DNA of 64,000 bases from Arthrobacter sp. (GTDB lineage Bacteria; Actinomycetota; Actinomycetes; Actinomycetales; Micrococcaceae): contig JAPLAM010000045.1 in assembly GCA_026393275.1 (NCBI GenBank), positions 1 through 64,000 on the forward strand, written 5' to 3'. A model generated the notes under the pieces. That model saw only the letters and a list, made by a program, of their open reading frames with translations, made no database searches and was not told the origin of the DNA. Within the stretch, counting starts at the first letter, position 1, and every line of letters starts with the position of its first letter. The translations under genes and the position numbers were made by a program. Below, one piece after another: positions 18,470-28,184 of the stretch.

Positions 18470-20044
18470 ATGACCATACAATCAGCCCGGGTCCGGCTTG
18501 AGGACTGCGTTCTCCGCCTGACCGAGGGGGACGAAGTGGGCGTCGCCACCCGCGACCTCGCCGCGGGCACGACCCTCCAGGACGGCGCTGCATCGGACGG
18601 CGCATCGGACGGCGCTGTGCGGGTGCTGACGGTCAGCGCCAACGTCCCCCGCGGACACAAGATTGCGCTCAGGCCCGTTGCCGCCGGCGCCGCAGTGCAC
18701 AAGTACGGACAGTCAATCGGCAGGGCCCTGACTGACATCCGGCCCGGGGACCACGTCCACACCCACAACCTGGGGATGGATGAGGTAAAGCAGGACTACG
18801 AATTCGGCACCGCCCGGGTCACCCCGCCGGTGCCGGCCGGTCCGCGCCCCACCTTCCAGGGCTACCGTCGGGCCACCGGCAAGGTCGGCACGCGCAACTA
18901 CGTCGGCATCCTGACCTCCGTCAATTGCTCGGCCAGCACGGCCCGGATGATCGCCGACCAGTTCCGCGGAAGTGCGCTGGACGCCTACCCCAACGTCGAC
19001 GGGGTTTTCGCCCTGACCCACGGCAGCGGCTGCGGCATGGTGCTGGGAAGCGCGGGCGCGGACGTGTTGGTGCGCACCCTTCGCGGCTATGCCGCGCACC
19101 CCAACTTCGCCGGGCTGCTGGTCCTCGGCCTGGGCTGCGAGATGTTGCAGACCGATCGCTTCCTGGATCCCGCCACCGCGCCCGCACTGATCGAGCGGCT
19201 CACCATCCAGGACTCCGGCGGCATCCGGTCCACGGTCAAAGCGGGAGTTGCCCTGATCGAAAAGATGCTGCCCTCCATCAACGAGCTCCAACGGGAGCCC
19301 GTGGACGTTTCAGAGCTGGTGCTGGGCCTCAACTGCGGAGGTTCGGACGGGTACTCGGGCATCACGGCCAATCCCGCGCTGGGGGTCGCCTCGGACCTGC
19401 TGGTCGGCTACGGCGGAACGTCGGCACTCGCCGAAACCCCGGAAGTCTTCGGGGCCGAGCATCTCCTCACCCGCCGGGCTGTCACCCCCGAGGTCGGGCA
19501 ACGGCTGCTGGGACAACTCGACTGGTGGCAGGACTACGCGAGCTCCGGCGGCGGAAGCCTGGACAACAACCCCTCGCCCGGCAACAAAGCCGGCGGCCTG
19601 ACGACGATCCTGGAGAAGTCCCTGGGCGCCGTGGCCAAGGCCGGGCAGGCGGAGCTGTCCGCCGTCTATGCCTACGCCGAACCCATGACCAGCCCCGGCC
19701 TCGTGTTCATGGACACGCCCGGCTACGATCCGGTGTCCGTCACCGGGCTGGTGGCCGGCGGCGCCACCGTGGTGTGCTTTACCACCGGCCGCGGCTCGGT
19801 GTTCGGCTGCAAGCCGGTCCCCAGCATCAAACTGGGCACCAACACCGAGCTCTACAAGAGAATGCCCGAGGACCTCGACCTCAACTGCGGCGTCATCGTC
19901 GACGGCGAGGCGACGGTCCAGGAAGTGGGGGAGTTGATCTTCGCCCGCATCCTCGCCGTGGCATCCGGGGCACAGACCGTCAGCGAAGAACTCGATCTGG
20001 GACAGGAAGAATTTGTGCCATGGCAATTAGGGACCGTGACGTGA
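18470..20044 (+). CDS. uxaA: Altronate dehydratase (UxaA/GarD family)
   Basis: A 524-residue dehydratase. It has an N-terminal SAF-type domain (residues about 1-110, with VPRGHKIALRPVAAG and VHTHNLG) fused to the catalytic domain (GTRNYVGILTSVNCSAS, LGLNCGGSDGYSGITANPALG). The last motif is closer to altronate dehydratase than to galactarate dehydratase, whose usual text has a different residue pair after GGSD. It would convert D-altronate to 2-keto-3-deoxygluconate with Fe2+. The ATG follows GAAGGACAG. Its stop overlaps the aldolase start (GTGA). It points to galacturonate as a main substrate of the locus. GarD activity remains an alternative. Confidence 0.88.
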   Translation: MTIQSARVRLEDCVLRLTEGDEVGVATRDLAAGTTLQDGAASDGASDGAVRVLTVSANVPRGHKIALRPVAAGAAVHKYGQSIGRALTDIRPGDHVHTHNLGMDEVKQDYEFGTARVTPPVPAGPRPTFQGYRRATGKVGTRNYVGILTSVNCSASTARMIADQFRGSALDAYPNVDGVFALTHGSGCGMVLGSAGADVLVRTLRGYAAHPNFAGLLVLGLGCEMLQTDRFLDPATAPALIERLTIQDSGGIRSTVKAGVALIEKMLPSINELQREPVDVSELVLGLNCGGSDGYSGITANPALGVASDLLVGYGGTSALAETPEVFGAEHLLTRRAVTPEVGQRLLGQLDWWQDYASSGGGSLDNNPSPGNKAGGLTTILEKSLGAVAKAGQAELSAVYAYAEPMTSPGLVFMDTPGYDPVSVTGLVAGGATVVCFTTGRGSVFGCKPVPSIKLGTNTELYKRMPEDLDLNCGVIVDGEATVQEVGELIFARILAVASGAQTVSEELDLGQEEFVPWQLGTVT

Positions 20045-20718
20045 GCAACGGGACGACGACACTCCAGCGCCCCGCCCCGAGCGACATCCTGCTCGCCAAC
20101 CCGGTGGTGGCGGTGCTCCGCGCCGGTCATGCCCGGGAATACGCCCCGGTCATCGCCGCACTGGCCGACGGCGGAGTCCGGGCGATCGAACTGACGCTGA
20201 GCACGGCCGGCGTCTTTGAGCTCCTTCCCGGGCTGATCCGGGACTTCGGGGACGATGTCGAAATCGGCGTCGGCACCGTCACGACGGCGGAAGAGGCCCG
20301 GCAGGCGATCGACGCCGGGACACGCTTCCTCGTCACGCCGGTGACGGACAGCGGCATCGTGTCCGCAGCGGTCGAGCGCGGCATACCCGTTTACCCCGGA
20401 GGCCTGACGCCCACGGAACTGCTGGCAGGATGGCGCGCCGGGGCCACCGCCGTCAAGATATTCCCCGCGTCGACCGTCGGACCCGGCTATATCGCCCAGT
20501 TGCGGGGGCCATTCCCGGATCTCCAGGTCATCCCGTCCGGCGGCATTGCCATCGAGGACGCGCCGGCCTGGATCGAGGCCGGGGCCCTGGCGGTCAGCCT
20601 GGGCGGCCCACTGGTTGGCGATGCCTTCAAGGGCGGTGACCTTGGCCGGTTGACCCTGCGGGCGGAGAAGGTCAGCCGTCTGGTCGCCGACGCCCTCGGC
20701 GCCCGGAGTGCGCGGTGA
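20041..20718 (+). CDS. 2-keto-3-deoxy-6-phosphogluconate (KDPG) aldolase
   Basis: A class I aldolase of 225 residues that splits KDPG into pyruvate and glyceraldehyde 3-phosphate, the last step of the hexuronate route. The general acid/base glutamate lies in RAIELTLST, the Schiff-base lysine in AVKIFPAS, and the phosphate-binding loop in IPSGGIAIED. The GTG at 20041 overlaps the uxaA stop by four bases and has AGGGA upstream. An ATG at 20020 would add 7 residues and is also possible. The next gene starts inside its stop codon. The length is slightly above the usual about 213 residues because of an N-terminal extension. Confidence 0.9.
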   Translation: MSNGTTTLQRPAPSDILLANPVVAVLRAGHAREYAPVIAALADGGVRAIELTLSTAGVFELLPGLIRDFGDDVEIGVGTVTTAEEARQAIDAGTRFLVTPVTDSGIVSAAVERGIPVYPGGLTPTELLAGWRAGATAVKIFPASTVGPGYIAQLRGPFPDLQVIPSGGIAIEDAPAWIEAGALAVSLGGPLVGDAFKGGDLGRLTLRAEKVSRLVADALGARSAR

Positions 20719-21701
20719 ACGCCGGGCCCGACCCGGCAGCACCGGCGTCGAGAGCTCCCTGCGACGTCGTCACTATGGGCGAAACCATGGCGCTCATGAA
20801 AGCCGCGACCCCGGGGCCGCTGGCTTTCACCGAGTCCCTCCGGCTCGGCATCGGGGGAGCCGAAAGTAACGTGGCGATCGCCCTGCGCCGGCTGGGTACC
20901 TCGGTGACCTGGGTGGGACGGGTGGGCGCCGACAGCCTGGGGGACCTGGTCCTGCGGGAACTGATGGCGGAGGGGCTCGATGTCGAATGCAGCCGGGACC
21001 CCCACGCCCCCACCGGACTCATGATTAAGGAACGACGCACCAACGAGACGGCCAAGGTCTGGTATTACCGCACCGGGAGCGCGGGAGCGGCCCTCTCGCC
21101 GGAGCATGTTCCGGCCGGCAAGATTGCCGCCGCCCGCCTGCTCCACGTCACCGGCATCACCCCGGCACTGTCCGTGTCCGCCGCGGCCGCGGTCCAGTAC
21201 GCCATCGACTGCGCCAAGCAAGCGGGCACCCTGGTGTCCCTGGACCTTAACTACCGCGCCGCGCTCTGGCCGAAGACAGCCGCCGCAGACGCCTTCCGGA
21301 CACTGGTCCGGCAGGCGGACGTGGTCTTCGGCGGCGACGACGAAGCCGCCATCGCGGTCGGCGACGTGGCCGAGCCGCTTGAGCTGGCACACCGGCTTGC
21401 CGCCCAGGGCCCGGGGCAGGTGGTGATCAAGCTCGGCGCGCAGGGCTGCGTGGCCCTCGTGGATGGCGAGGAATTCCGTCAGGACGCCGTTCCGGTCCGG
21501 GCCGTGGACACCGTGGGGGCGGGTGATGCGTTCGTCGGTGGTTACCTTGCCGAGATGCTGGACGGGCAACCGGTGCGTGAGCGGCTGCTGACGGCCGTGC
21601 GCACCGGAGCGTACGCGTGCCTGGTTTCGGGCGACTGGGAAGGGATGCCGCGGCGTTCCGAGCTTGGGCTGCTGGACGCCGCCGAACCCGTGAGCCGCTG
21701 A
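20715..21701 (+). CDS. kdgK: 2-keto-3-deoxygluconate (KDG) kinase, PfkB family
   Basis: A 328-residue sugar kinase that phosphorylates KDG to KDPG, the substrate of the aldolase encoded just upstream. The PfkB N-terminal signature is GGAESNVAIALRRLGTSVTWVGRVG, and the C-terminal one is DTVGAGDAFVGGYLAEML near residue 265, which holds the catalytic aspartate and the anion hole. The GTG start overlaps the aldolase TGA by four bases, so the two are translationally coupled. It ends the rightward operon and is followed by a hairpin. A preceding 16-residue alanine- and proline-rich leader is unusual but harmless. Confidence 0.9.
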   Translation: MNAGPDPAAPASRAPCDVVTMGETMALMKAATPGPLAFTESLRLGIGGAESNVAIALRRLGTSVTWVGRVGADSLGDLVLRELMAEGLDVECSRDPHAPTGLMIKERRTNETAKVWYYRTGSAGAALSPEHVPAGKIAAARLLHVTGITPALSVSAAAAVQYAIDCAKQAGTLVSLDLNYRAALWPKTAAADAFRTLVRQADVVFGGDDEAAIAVGDVAEPLELAHRLAAQGPGQVVIKLGAQGCVALVDGEEFRQDAVPVRAVDTVGAGDAFVGGYLAEMLDGQPVRERLLTAVRTGAYACLVSGDWEGMPRRSELGLLDAAEPVSR

Positions 21702-21705
21702 GGGA

Positions 21706-21736
21706 CGGAGGCAATTCCGGCGCCGTGACGCCTCCG
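21706..21736. terminator. Hairpin between convergent kdgK and the APH-fold gene
   Basis: CGGAGGC (21706-21712) pairs with GCCTCCG (21730-21736), and the 17-base loop can form an inner GGCG/CGCC stem. It begins four bases after the kdgK stop and lies before the end of the opposite gene, so it may end both transcripts. No U-tract follows. Confidence 0.4.
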
Positions 21737-21752
21737 GCGTCTGGCCCCGGTC

Positions 21753-22628
21753 CTAGTCCGTCAGGGCGCCCGTCAGTCGCTCCGCGTTGGCTTCGAGCCA
21801 GCCGCGGCGCCGCAGGATGAGGCCGCCCACGCCCTCGGCCCACATCCGCGCCCAACCGCCGCCCAGCGTCGCCGCGTTGTGGTGCATCCGATCGTAGCTC
21901 AGCGCCGCGGCGTCGATCGCAATGCCGGGTACCCGGCGTCGTTCTTCCCGGTCCCAGCCGTAGGCGTCGGCGAAGATGCGGAGCCGCCGGAACGGATCCA
22001 GTTCTTCCCAGCCGGGCCACGCATCCGCCGGGTCGCGCAACGGGACCCAGTGCATGGCGGTGTTGCAGGCATCCCTGAGGGCGGTGCTGGGACCGGCGAG
22101 GTCGAAGTCCACGAGTCCGGCGGCGAGCCCGTCCCGGACCACCACGTTCTGGGGTGTGACGTCCAGATGGCAGATGAGGTCGGCCGGATCCTGGTGGACG
22201 GTGGTCGTCGGGATTGTGCTCGTCGGGACGGTGCGCGGGGGGAACGGGTGGTCCTGCGGGACGTAGCCCGCGGAGGCGCCGTGGAGGCGCCGGACCAGCC
22301 GGGCCACCGAGGCCAGCAGGTCCTCGGACTGCACCCAGGTTTCGGGCAGCGCCCCGGCGCACCGGCCGGGAACGAAGCTCAGCACGTCCCTGCCGCCAGC
22401 GTCCCGGCCCAGGTACCGCGGCGCTCCCTCAAAGCCGGCGTCCTCGAGCCAATCGAGGTAGCCGGCCACGGCGAGGCTCTGCGGCTGATGCGGGCGGCGG
22501 ATGGTTTGCCCGACCCGCACCACGCCTTCGGTGACGTCCCCCGCGGGCATGTGTTCGACGTCGGACGCCTCGCCGGGGGCGCGGACGTAGACGCGCACCT
22601 CAACCGGGGGCCGGGTTTGGGTGCTCAC
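21753..22628 (-). CDS. Phosphotransferase of the aminoglycoside phosphotransferase (APH) fold
   Basis: A 291-residue protein with the kinase-like APH fold. The catalytic loop is ICHLDVTPQNVVVRDG (pattern HxDxxxxN) followed by the metal-binding LVDFDLAGP. The N-terminal third contains TEGVVRVGQTIRRPHQPQSLAVAGYLDWLEDAGF, seen in family members annotated as phosphotransferases or homoserine/choline-kinase-like proteins. Substrates in this family range from aminoglycosides and macrolides to sugars and amino acids, so no resistance role should be assumed. The start is a GTG three bases after the universal stress protein stop, so the two form an operon. Confidence 0.8.
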   Translation of the reverse strand: MSTQTRPPVEVRVYVRAPGEASDVEHMPAGDVTEGVVRVGQTIRRPHQPQSLAVAGYLDWLEDAGFEGAPRYLGRDAGGRDVLSFVPGRCAGALPETWVQSEDLLASVARLVRRLHGASAGYVPQDHPFPPRTVPTSTIPTTTVHQDPADLICHLDVTPQNVVVRDGLAAGLVDFDLAGPSTALRDACNTAMHWVPLRDPADAWPGWEELDPFRRLRIFADAYGWDREERRRVPGIAIDAAALSYDRMHHNAATLGGGWARMWAEGVGGLILRRRGWLEANAERLTGALTD

Positions 22629-22631
22629 GGC

Positions 22632-23063
22632 TCAGCTATGTTCACGGAACACCAAGACCGGGCAATGGGCATGGTGGACGGTCTGGGTCGACGTGGAGCC
22701 AAGCACCAAACCGGCGAATCCGCCGAGGCCGCGTGAGCCGATGGCGACGACGTCGGCGTCCCGCGACGCCTCGACCAGCACCGATGCGGGGCTGCCCTGC
22801 GCTACGCGCCCGGTGATCTCCACACCCTGGTCCAGGACGCGGGCACGCTCCTCATCGAGGATGGCCTGCGCGTCAGTTTCGAAGCCCTCATAGCTCCATG
22901 CCTGACCAAACCCATTGCTGAGATAAGGGAAGTTCCAGGCCGTAACGGCCAGCACCCGGCCGTCACGCAGCTTCGCTTCCTCCACCGCCCAGTCCATGGC
23001 CGCACGGGACTCGGCAGAGCCGTCCACCCCCACCACGATCCTGTATTTTCCGTTGCCGGTCAT
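22632..23063 (-). CDS. Universal stress protein (UspA family), ATP-binding type
   Basis: A 143-residue single-domain USP. The start of the fold is YRIVVGVDGSAESRAAMDWAVEEA, and the C-terminal ATP-binding motif G-x2-G-x9-G-[ST] is intact in GSRGLGGFAGLVLGSTS, so it probably binds ATP. Members support survival in stasis, hypoxia or oxidative stress, acting in the cytosol as dimers. The ATG gene is followed after three bases by an APH-fold kinase on the same strand. A hairpin upstream at 23124-23152 separates it from the peptide transporter gene, so the pair has its own promoter in the 60 bases before it. Confidence 0.92.
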   Translation of the reverse strand: MTGNGKYRIVVGVDGSAESRAAMDWAVEEAKLRDGRVLAVTAWNFPYLSNGFGQAWSYEGFETDAQAILDEERARVLDQGVEITGRVAQGSPASVLVEASRDADVVAIGSRGLGGFAGLVLGSTSTQTVHHAHCPVLVFREHS

Positions 23064-23123
23064 GGCTCCTCCTCATCGCAATTACGGGTCCCAGTTCCGG
23101 GCGCTGCCGTGATTGCCCATGGT

Positions 23124-23152
23124 GGCACTCCCCAGCCGGGCAGGGGAGTGCC
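23124..23152 (-). terminator. Hairpin terminator after the POT transporter gene
   Basis: GGCACTCCCC (23124-23133) and GGGGAGTGCC (23143-23152) form a perfect 10-bp stem with a 9-base loop, 51 bases downstream of the transporter stop. No U-tract is visible, as is common in high-GC actinobacteria. Confidence 0.6.
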
Positions 23153-23203
23153 GTTCGGCACGAGGAGCCCGGAAGTTCACAGCACCAGCTGAACCAACCT
23201 AGC

Positions 23204-24673
<1,470 letters not shown>

Positions 24674-24680
24674 TTACTTA

Positions 24681-24709
24681 ATGCTGACACCGCGAAGCGG
24701 GATTGTCAC
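24681..24709 (-). promoter_or_regulatory. Candidate leaderless promoter of the POT transporter gene
   Basis: On the complement, GTGACA (24704-24709), 17 bases, then CAGCAT (24681-24686), then 7 bases to the ATG. The promoter lies within an imperfect dyad with GCTGACA/TGTCA text, so it may be regulated. Confidence 0.4.
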
Positions 24710-24734
24710 ATCAGCGGCGGCCGCGAGCAAGTAA

Positions 24735-24761
24735 ATCGAAAGGTGTTTCGCCACCTTCGAT
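24735..24761 (-). terminator. Hairpin after the alcohol dehydrogenase gene
   Basis: ATCGAAAGGTG pairs with CACCTTCGAT (one bulged A), with a six-base loop, about 84 bases downstream of the dehydrogenase stop and upstream of the POT promoter. It may act as a terminator. No U-tract is present. Confidence 0.4.
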
Positions 24762-24844
24762 CCGCCGCTGTTGCCCTGTCAGTTGATGTCGTTCCGGACC
24801 GGTTTTAGCAGCCATAGGGGATAGCGCAAGTCGGGGTGGCGGGA

Positions 24845-25957
24845 CTAGTCGGCGTCGAAAATGATGACCTGGCGAACGGCCTTCCCGTCAGCGAGCTGGT
24901 CCATGGCCTGGTTGATGTCCGCCAAGGCGATCCGGGACGAAATGAGCTCCTCGACCGGGAGCTTCCCTTCCCGCCAGAGCTGGGCGTACTGGGGGATGTC
25001 CCGGGCGGGCACGGCCGAGCCCAGGTAGCTGCCGACGATCGTCCGGGCCTCCGCGGTGATGGTCAGCGGGGAAAGCTGGGCGCGGGAATCGGGAGAGGGC
25101 AGCCCGGCGGTGATCGTGGTGCCGCCTACGTCGGTGGCGGCGAAGGCGGCCTCGAACGCCCGGGCGCTGCCGGCGCATTCGACGACGAACTTGGCCTTGA
25201 TGCCTTGTTCGGTCAGCTGCTGCGGGGTGTACGTTTCGTGGGCGCCGAGCCGGCGGGCGTGCTCCAGCTTCTCGTCGAGGGTGTCCACGGCCACGATCCG
25301 AGAGATTCCCTGGGAGACGGCAGTGATCAGCGCGGCCATGCCGACGCCGCCGAGCCCGACGATCATGATGCTGTCCTCGGGCCGGGGTTTCGCGGCGTTC
25401 AGCACTGCGCCGCCGCCGGTGAGCACGGCGCAGCCGAGGACGGCGGCGATGTCCGCCGGGATGTCATCGCCCACCGGCACCGCGGAGGCCCGGTCAACGA
25501 CGGCGTGGCTGGCGAAGCCCGAGACGCCGAGGTGGTGGTAGACCGTTTCGCCGGCGCGGCTCAGGTGCATGGAACCCTGCAGCAGGGTGCCCTCGCCGTT
25601 GCTTTTCGAGCCGGCGGTGCAGGGGAGCCGGCCGTCGGCGGCGCAGTTGGCGCACTGCTCGCAGCGCGGCAGGAAGGACATGACCACCCGCTGGCCTGGC
25701 TCCAGGTCGGTGACGTCCGCGCCCACCTCGACGACCCGTCCGGCGGCTTCGTGGCCCAGCAGCATCGGCACGGGTCGCACCCGGTTCCCGTCGACGACGC
25801 TGAGATCCGAGTGGCAGATGCCGGCGGCCTCGAGGCGGACGAGGATTTCCGTGGGGCCCGGGGCGGAGAGTTCCAGCTCCGTGATGCTGATCGGCTTGGA
25901 CTCCGCAAAGGGACGGGGGCGGCCAATTTCCTCAAGCACTGCGCCGGTGATCTTCAT
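24845..25957 (-). CDS. Zinc-dependent alcohol dehydrogenase (MDR superfamily)
   Basis: A 370-residue medium-chain dehydrogenase that oxidises alcohols (or reduces aldehydes) with NAD(P). The catalytic zinc ligands are in GICHSDLSVVDG and GHEAAGRVVEVG, the structural zinc cysteines are in CEQCANCAADGRLPC, and the cofactor loop is VGLGGVGMAALI. Length and motif order match the class III-like, or NDMA/mycothiol-type, long-form group. The start is the ATG at 25957 (MKITGAVLEEIG); the upstream reading belongs to other frames. A gap of 82 bases precedes it after the amidase, on the same strand, so cotranscription is possible but not shown. Confidence 0.9.
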   Translation of the reverse strand: MKITGAVLEEIGRPRPFAESKPISITELELSAPGPTEILVRLEAAGICHSDLSVVDGNRVRPVPMLLGHEAAGRVVEVGADVTDLEPGQRVVMSFLPRCEQCANCAADGRLPCTAGSKSNGEGTLLQGSMHLSRAGETVYHHLGVSGFASHAVVDRASAVPVGDDIPADIAAVLGCAVLTGGGAVLNAAKPRPEDSIMIVGLGGVGMAALITAVSQGISRIVAVDTLDEKLEHARRLGAHETYTPQQLTEQGIKAKFVVECAGSARAFEAAFAATDVGGTTITAGLPSPDSRAQLSPLTITAEARTIVGSYLGSAVPARDIPQYAQLWREGKLPVEELISSRIALADINQAMDQLADGKAVRQVIIFDAD

Positions 25958-26039
25958 CGATGCCTCTCGTGTCGTGTACCGCTTTGGCACCAGTAAACCC
26001 CAGGCAGGCCCGGCGCGAGTAATCCCTGCGGCCGGCCGG

Positions 26040-27545
26040 CTAGAAACCGAGCTGTGCGGCCACCTGGAGCAGCAGCGCCTCGGAGCCCAACGGGCCGACC
26101 AGCTGGATGCCCATCGGCAGGCCCGCACCCGGGGTCCCGCCGGTCCAGTGCACCGGAATGCTGATCGCGGGCAGCCCGCACACGTTGACCATTGAGGACC
26201 ACGGGGCAAACTCGCACTGCCTGCGGTAGTCCTCGTCGGCGTCGGCGGCCCACTCGGCGGCGGGCCAGTAGCCATCCCCGTGCGCGGCGCCGGTGAACCA
26301 GCCCACCGGGCGCGGCGTCTGCGCCAGCGCGGGGCTCAGGATCAGGTCCCAGGCCGCATACTGGGCCAGCGTGTCCCGCTGGAACTGCCGCAGGAACTCG
26401 ATGGATTCGTTCAGCTTGGCGGCGCTGCGCTGCTGCGCGCGCCGCCGGAAGGTCCGGGTCAGCGGCGTCAGGAGGGCCTCGCGCTGTGGCGCGATGCGGG
26501 CGCTTCCGACGCCGGCGGTCCAGGCCGTGGTGAACGCGCCGGGGTAGCGGTTGTCGTAGCGGATGTCGGCCTCGCCGGTCTCGTGCCAGGCCGCTTCCAG
26601 TAACCGGATGCCCGCGTCGAGGGCGTCGAGGGCCGCGCGCTCCGGCGTGAACGGGAAGGCCGCCTGCCACGGACTGTCCAGGCTGACGCCGATCCGCAGC
26701 GGCGGTGGGTCCTGGGCGGCCAGTTGCAGGTAGCCGCCTTGGTGTGCTGGACCTTGTCCGGGCGACGGAGGCGGGACGAGTGCGTCCAGCAGCAGTGCGG
26801 CGTCCGCTGCCGAGCGGGCAAGCGGGCCGGCAACCACCAGCCCGGCGGAGTCCCCGACGCTTTCCCCAGCCGGGACCAGCCCGCGGCCGGGCTTGAGCCC
26901 CACCAGCCCGCAGGCGGCGGCGGGAATACGGATGGAGCCGCCGCCGTCGGATCCCGGGGCGAAGGGAAGGAGCCGGGCGGCGACGGCGGCAGCGCTGCCG
27001 CCCGACGAGCCGCCGGAGCTGCGGCTGAGCGCAAACGGGTTGCGGGAGGGCGGGGCAATCCGGTTCTCGCTATAGGCAGTGAGACCAAATTCCGGGACCT
27101 GCGTCTTGCCCAGCGAGACGACGCCGGCGCTCTTCAGGGCGGCGGCCAAGGCGCCGTCGGCCGGGGCGGGCTTGTGCTCCAGGGCGGCGCTGCCGTGGGT
27201 GGTGACCACTCCGGCGACGTCGGTCAGGTCCTTGAAGGCGGTCGGCATGCCGTGCAGCAGCGGGAGGTCCGCGCCGCCGTCGTCGTTGGCTCGGTGGGTG
27301 GTTCCGTGAGTGCTTTGGGTGCCTTGGGCGCCGGCGTAGGGGTGGCGGGCCCGGGCGTGGCGGCTGTCCGCGGCGTCGGCGTCCCTGAGGGCCTGCTCGC
27401 CGGTGACCGTGATGAACGCGCCGAGGTGCGGGTTTTCGGCCGCAATGCGGTCCAGGAAGTGCGCCGCGGCGTGGTGGGCGGACAGCTCACCGGCGCGCAG
27501 CGCGTCACGGAGTGCGACCGCGGAGAGTTCATGGATCTCAGCCAA
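26040..27545 (-). CDS. Amidase (amidase-signature family)
   Basis: A 501-residue amidase-signature hydrolase. The catalytic triad is Ser-cisSer-Lys: lysine in PTAFKDLTDVAG, and the serines in GGSSGGSAAAVAARLLPFAPGSDGGGSIRIPAAACG. It hydrolyses an amide to acid and ammonia; the substrate is unknown. A short insertion of about 25 residues before the first catalytic lysine (HARARHPYAGAQGTQSTHG) is not typical. The reading frame opens with TTG (LAEIHELSAVALRDAL), which aligns with the usual N-terminus of the family; no ATG or GTG gives a sensible start, so TTG is chosen. It is followed on the same strand by an alcohol dehydrogenase. Confidence 0.88.
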   Translation of the reverse strand: MAEIHELSAVALRDALRAGELSAHHAAAHFLDRIAAENPHLGAFITVTGEQALRDADAADSRHARARHPYAGAQGTQSTHGTTHRANDDGGADLPLLHGMPTAFKDLTDVAGVVTTHGSAALEHKPAPADGALAAALKSAGVVSLGKTQVPEFGLTAYSENRIAPPSRNPFALSRSSGGSSGGSAAAVAARLLPFAPGSDGGGSIRIPAAACGLVGLKPGRGLVPAGESVGDSAGLVVAGPLARSAADAALLLDALVPPPSPGQGPAHQGGYLQLAAQDPPPLRIGVSLDSPWQAAFPFTPERAALDALDAGIRLLEAAWHETGEADIRYDNRYPGAFTTAWTAGVGSARIAPQREALLTPLTRTFRRRAQQRSAAKLNESIEFLRQFQRDTLAQYAAWDLILSPALAQTPRPVGWFTGAAHGDGYWPAAEWAADADEDYRRQCEFAPWSSMVNVCGLPAISIPVHWTGGTPGAGLPMGIQLVGPLGSEALLLQVAAQLGF

Positions 27546-27594
27546 GGACGCTCAGCCCCCGTGGTTCGTTGGCGACTCTTGGTTCCTCCGCCGG

Positions 27595-27675
27595 GGGACA
27601 TGCCCAATCTTCGGGCCCGGGGTTGGGCCTGGTGGCAGTATGCCCATGCGTGGCGGGTGGGGGAGGGCATGTCCC
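27595..27675. repeat. Widely spaced perfect inverted repeat GGGACATGCCC / GGGCATGTCCC
   Basis: GGGACATGCCC (27595-27605) and GGGCATGTCCC (27665-27675) are perfect 11-bp reverse complements 59 bases apart, in the 286-bp gap between the divergent amidase and rhodanese genes. Each arm is itself close to a palindrome around CATG. They could be two operator sites for one dimeric regulator or the stem of a long hairpin. The rest of the gap holds no gene I can support. Confidence 0.5.
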
Positions 27676-27831
27676 GTGGCGGCGGGGCCAGGGTGCCGGT
27701 ATCGCGTGCGGTGCGGCGGCCATGGGTCTCCTTTGCGCTCTCCAGAAGCGTAACGTGCCACGTGCTTGGGGGTGCCTCCGGCCGCTGGCGATACGCTGGT
27801 GGCAGACCTGGTTTAAGCGGAAAGGGCGACC

Positions 27832-28158
27832 ATGAGCGACATCGATACCGTAATTGTTTCCGAGATTCCCGAAGCGGCGCGGCTTCTGGACGTGCGTGAG
27901 GACTACGAGTGGGCGGCGGGCCACGCCGAGCGGGCAGTGCACATCCCCCTCGACCAGCTCCCGGCACGCCTCGACGAGCTGGACCCGGACGAGGACCTGT
28001 ACGTCATCTGCCGCACCGGCGGGCGTTCCTTCCGCGCCGCGCAATGGCTGGTCGGCCACGGCTACTCGGCGTTCAATGTCGCCGGCGGCATGGACCAGTG
28101 GCTTGAGAACGGCTTGCCGCTCGTATCCGACAGCGGGCTCAAGCCCGTCATCCTCTAG
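27832..28158 (+). CDS. Rhodanese-domain protein (single domain)
   Basis: A 108-residue single rhodanese domain of sulfur-transferase type. The active-site cysteine lies in CRTGGRS (YVICRTGGRSFRAAQWL), and the N-terminal LLDVREDYEWAAGHAERAVHIPL and C-terminal VAGGMDQWLENG are standard. Such proteins move sulfane sulfur between carriers, for example from thiosulfate or persulfides, in the cytosol. GGAAAGGG gives a good ribosome site before the ATG. The next gene, pheA, starts 26 bases after the stop, so the two probably share a transcript, although no functional link is known. Confidence 0.92.
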   Translation: MSDIDTVIVSEIPEAARLLDVREDYEWAAGHAERAVHIPLDQLPARLDELDPDEDLYVICRTGGRSFRAAQWLVGHGYSAFNVAGGMDQWLENGLPLVSDSGLKPVIL

Positions 28159-28184
28159 TCATCCTGTAAACGAAGGACCACCCT

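Noticed and set aside
22281..22620. Search for tRNA genes or riboswitches in the gaps
   Set aside because: I found no T-loop GGTTCGA-type motif with a fitting cloverleaf, and no recognisable riboswitch aptamer in any gap of the window, including this region.
21753..22628. Calling the APH-fold protein an antibiotic resistance enzyme
   Set aside because: Only the general kinase fold motifs are visible; many members act on sugars or amino acids, and the context is a stress protein.
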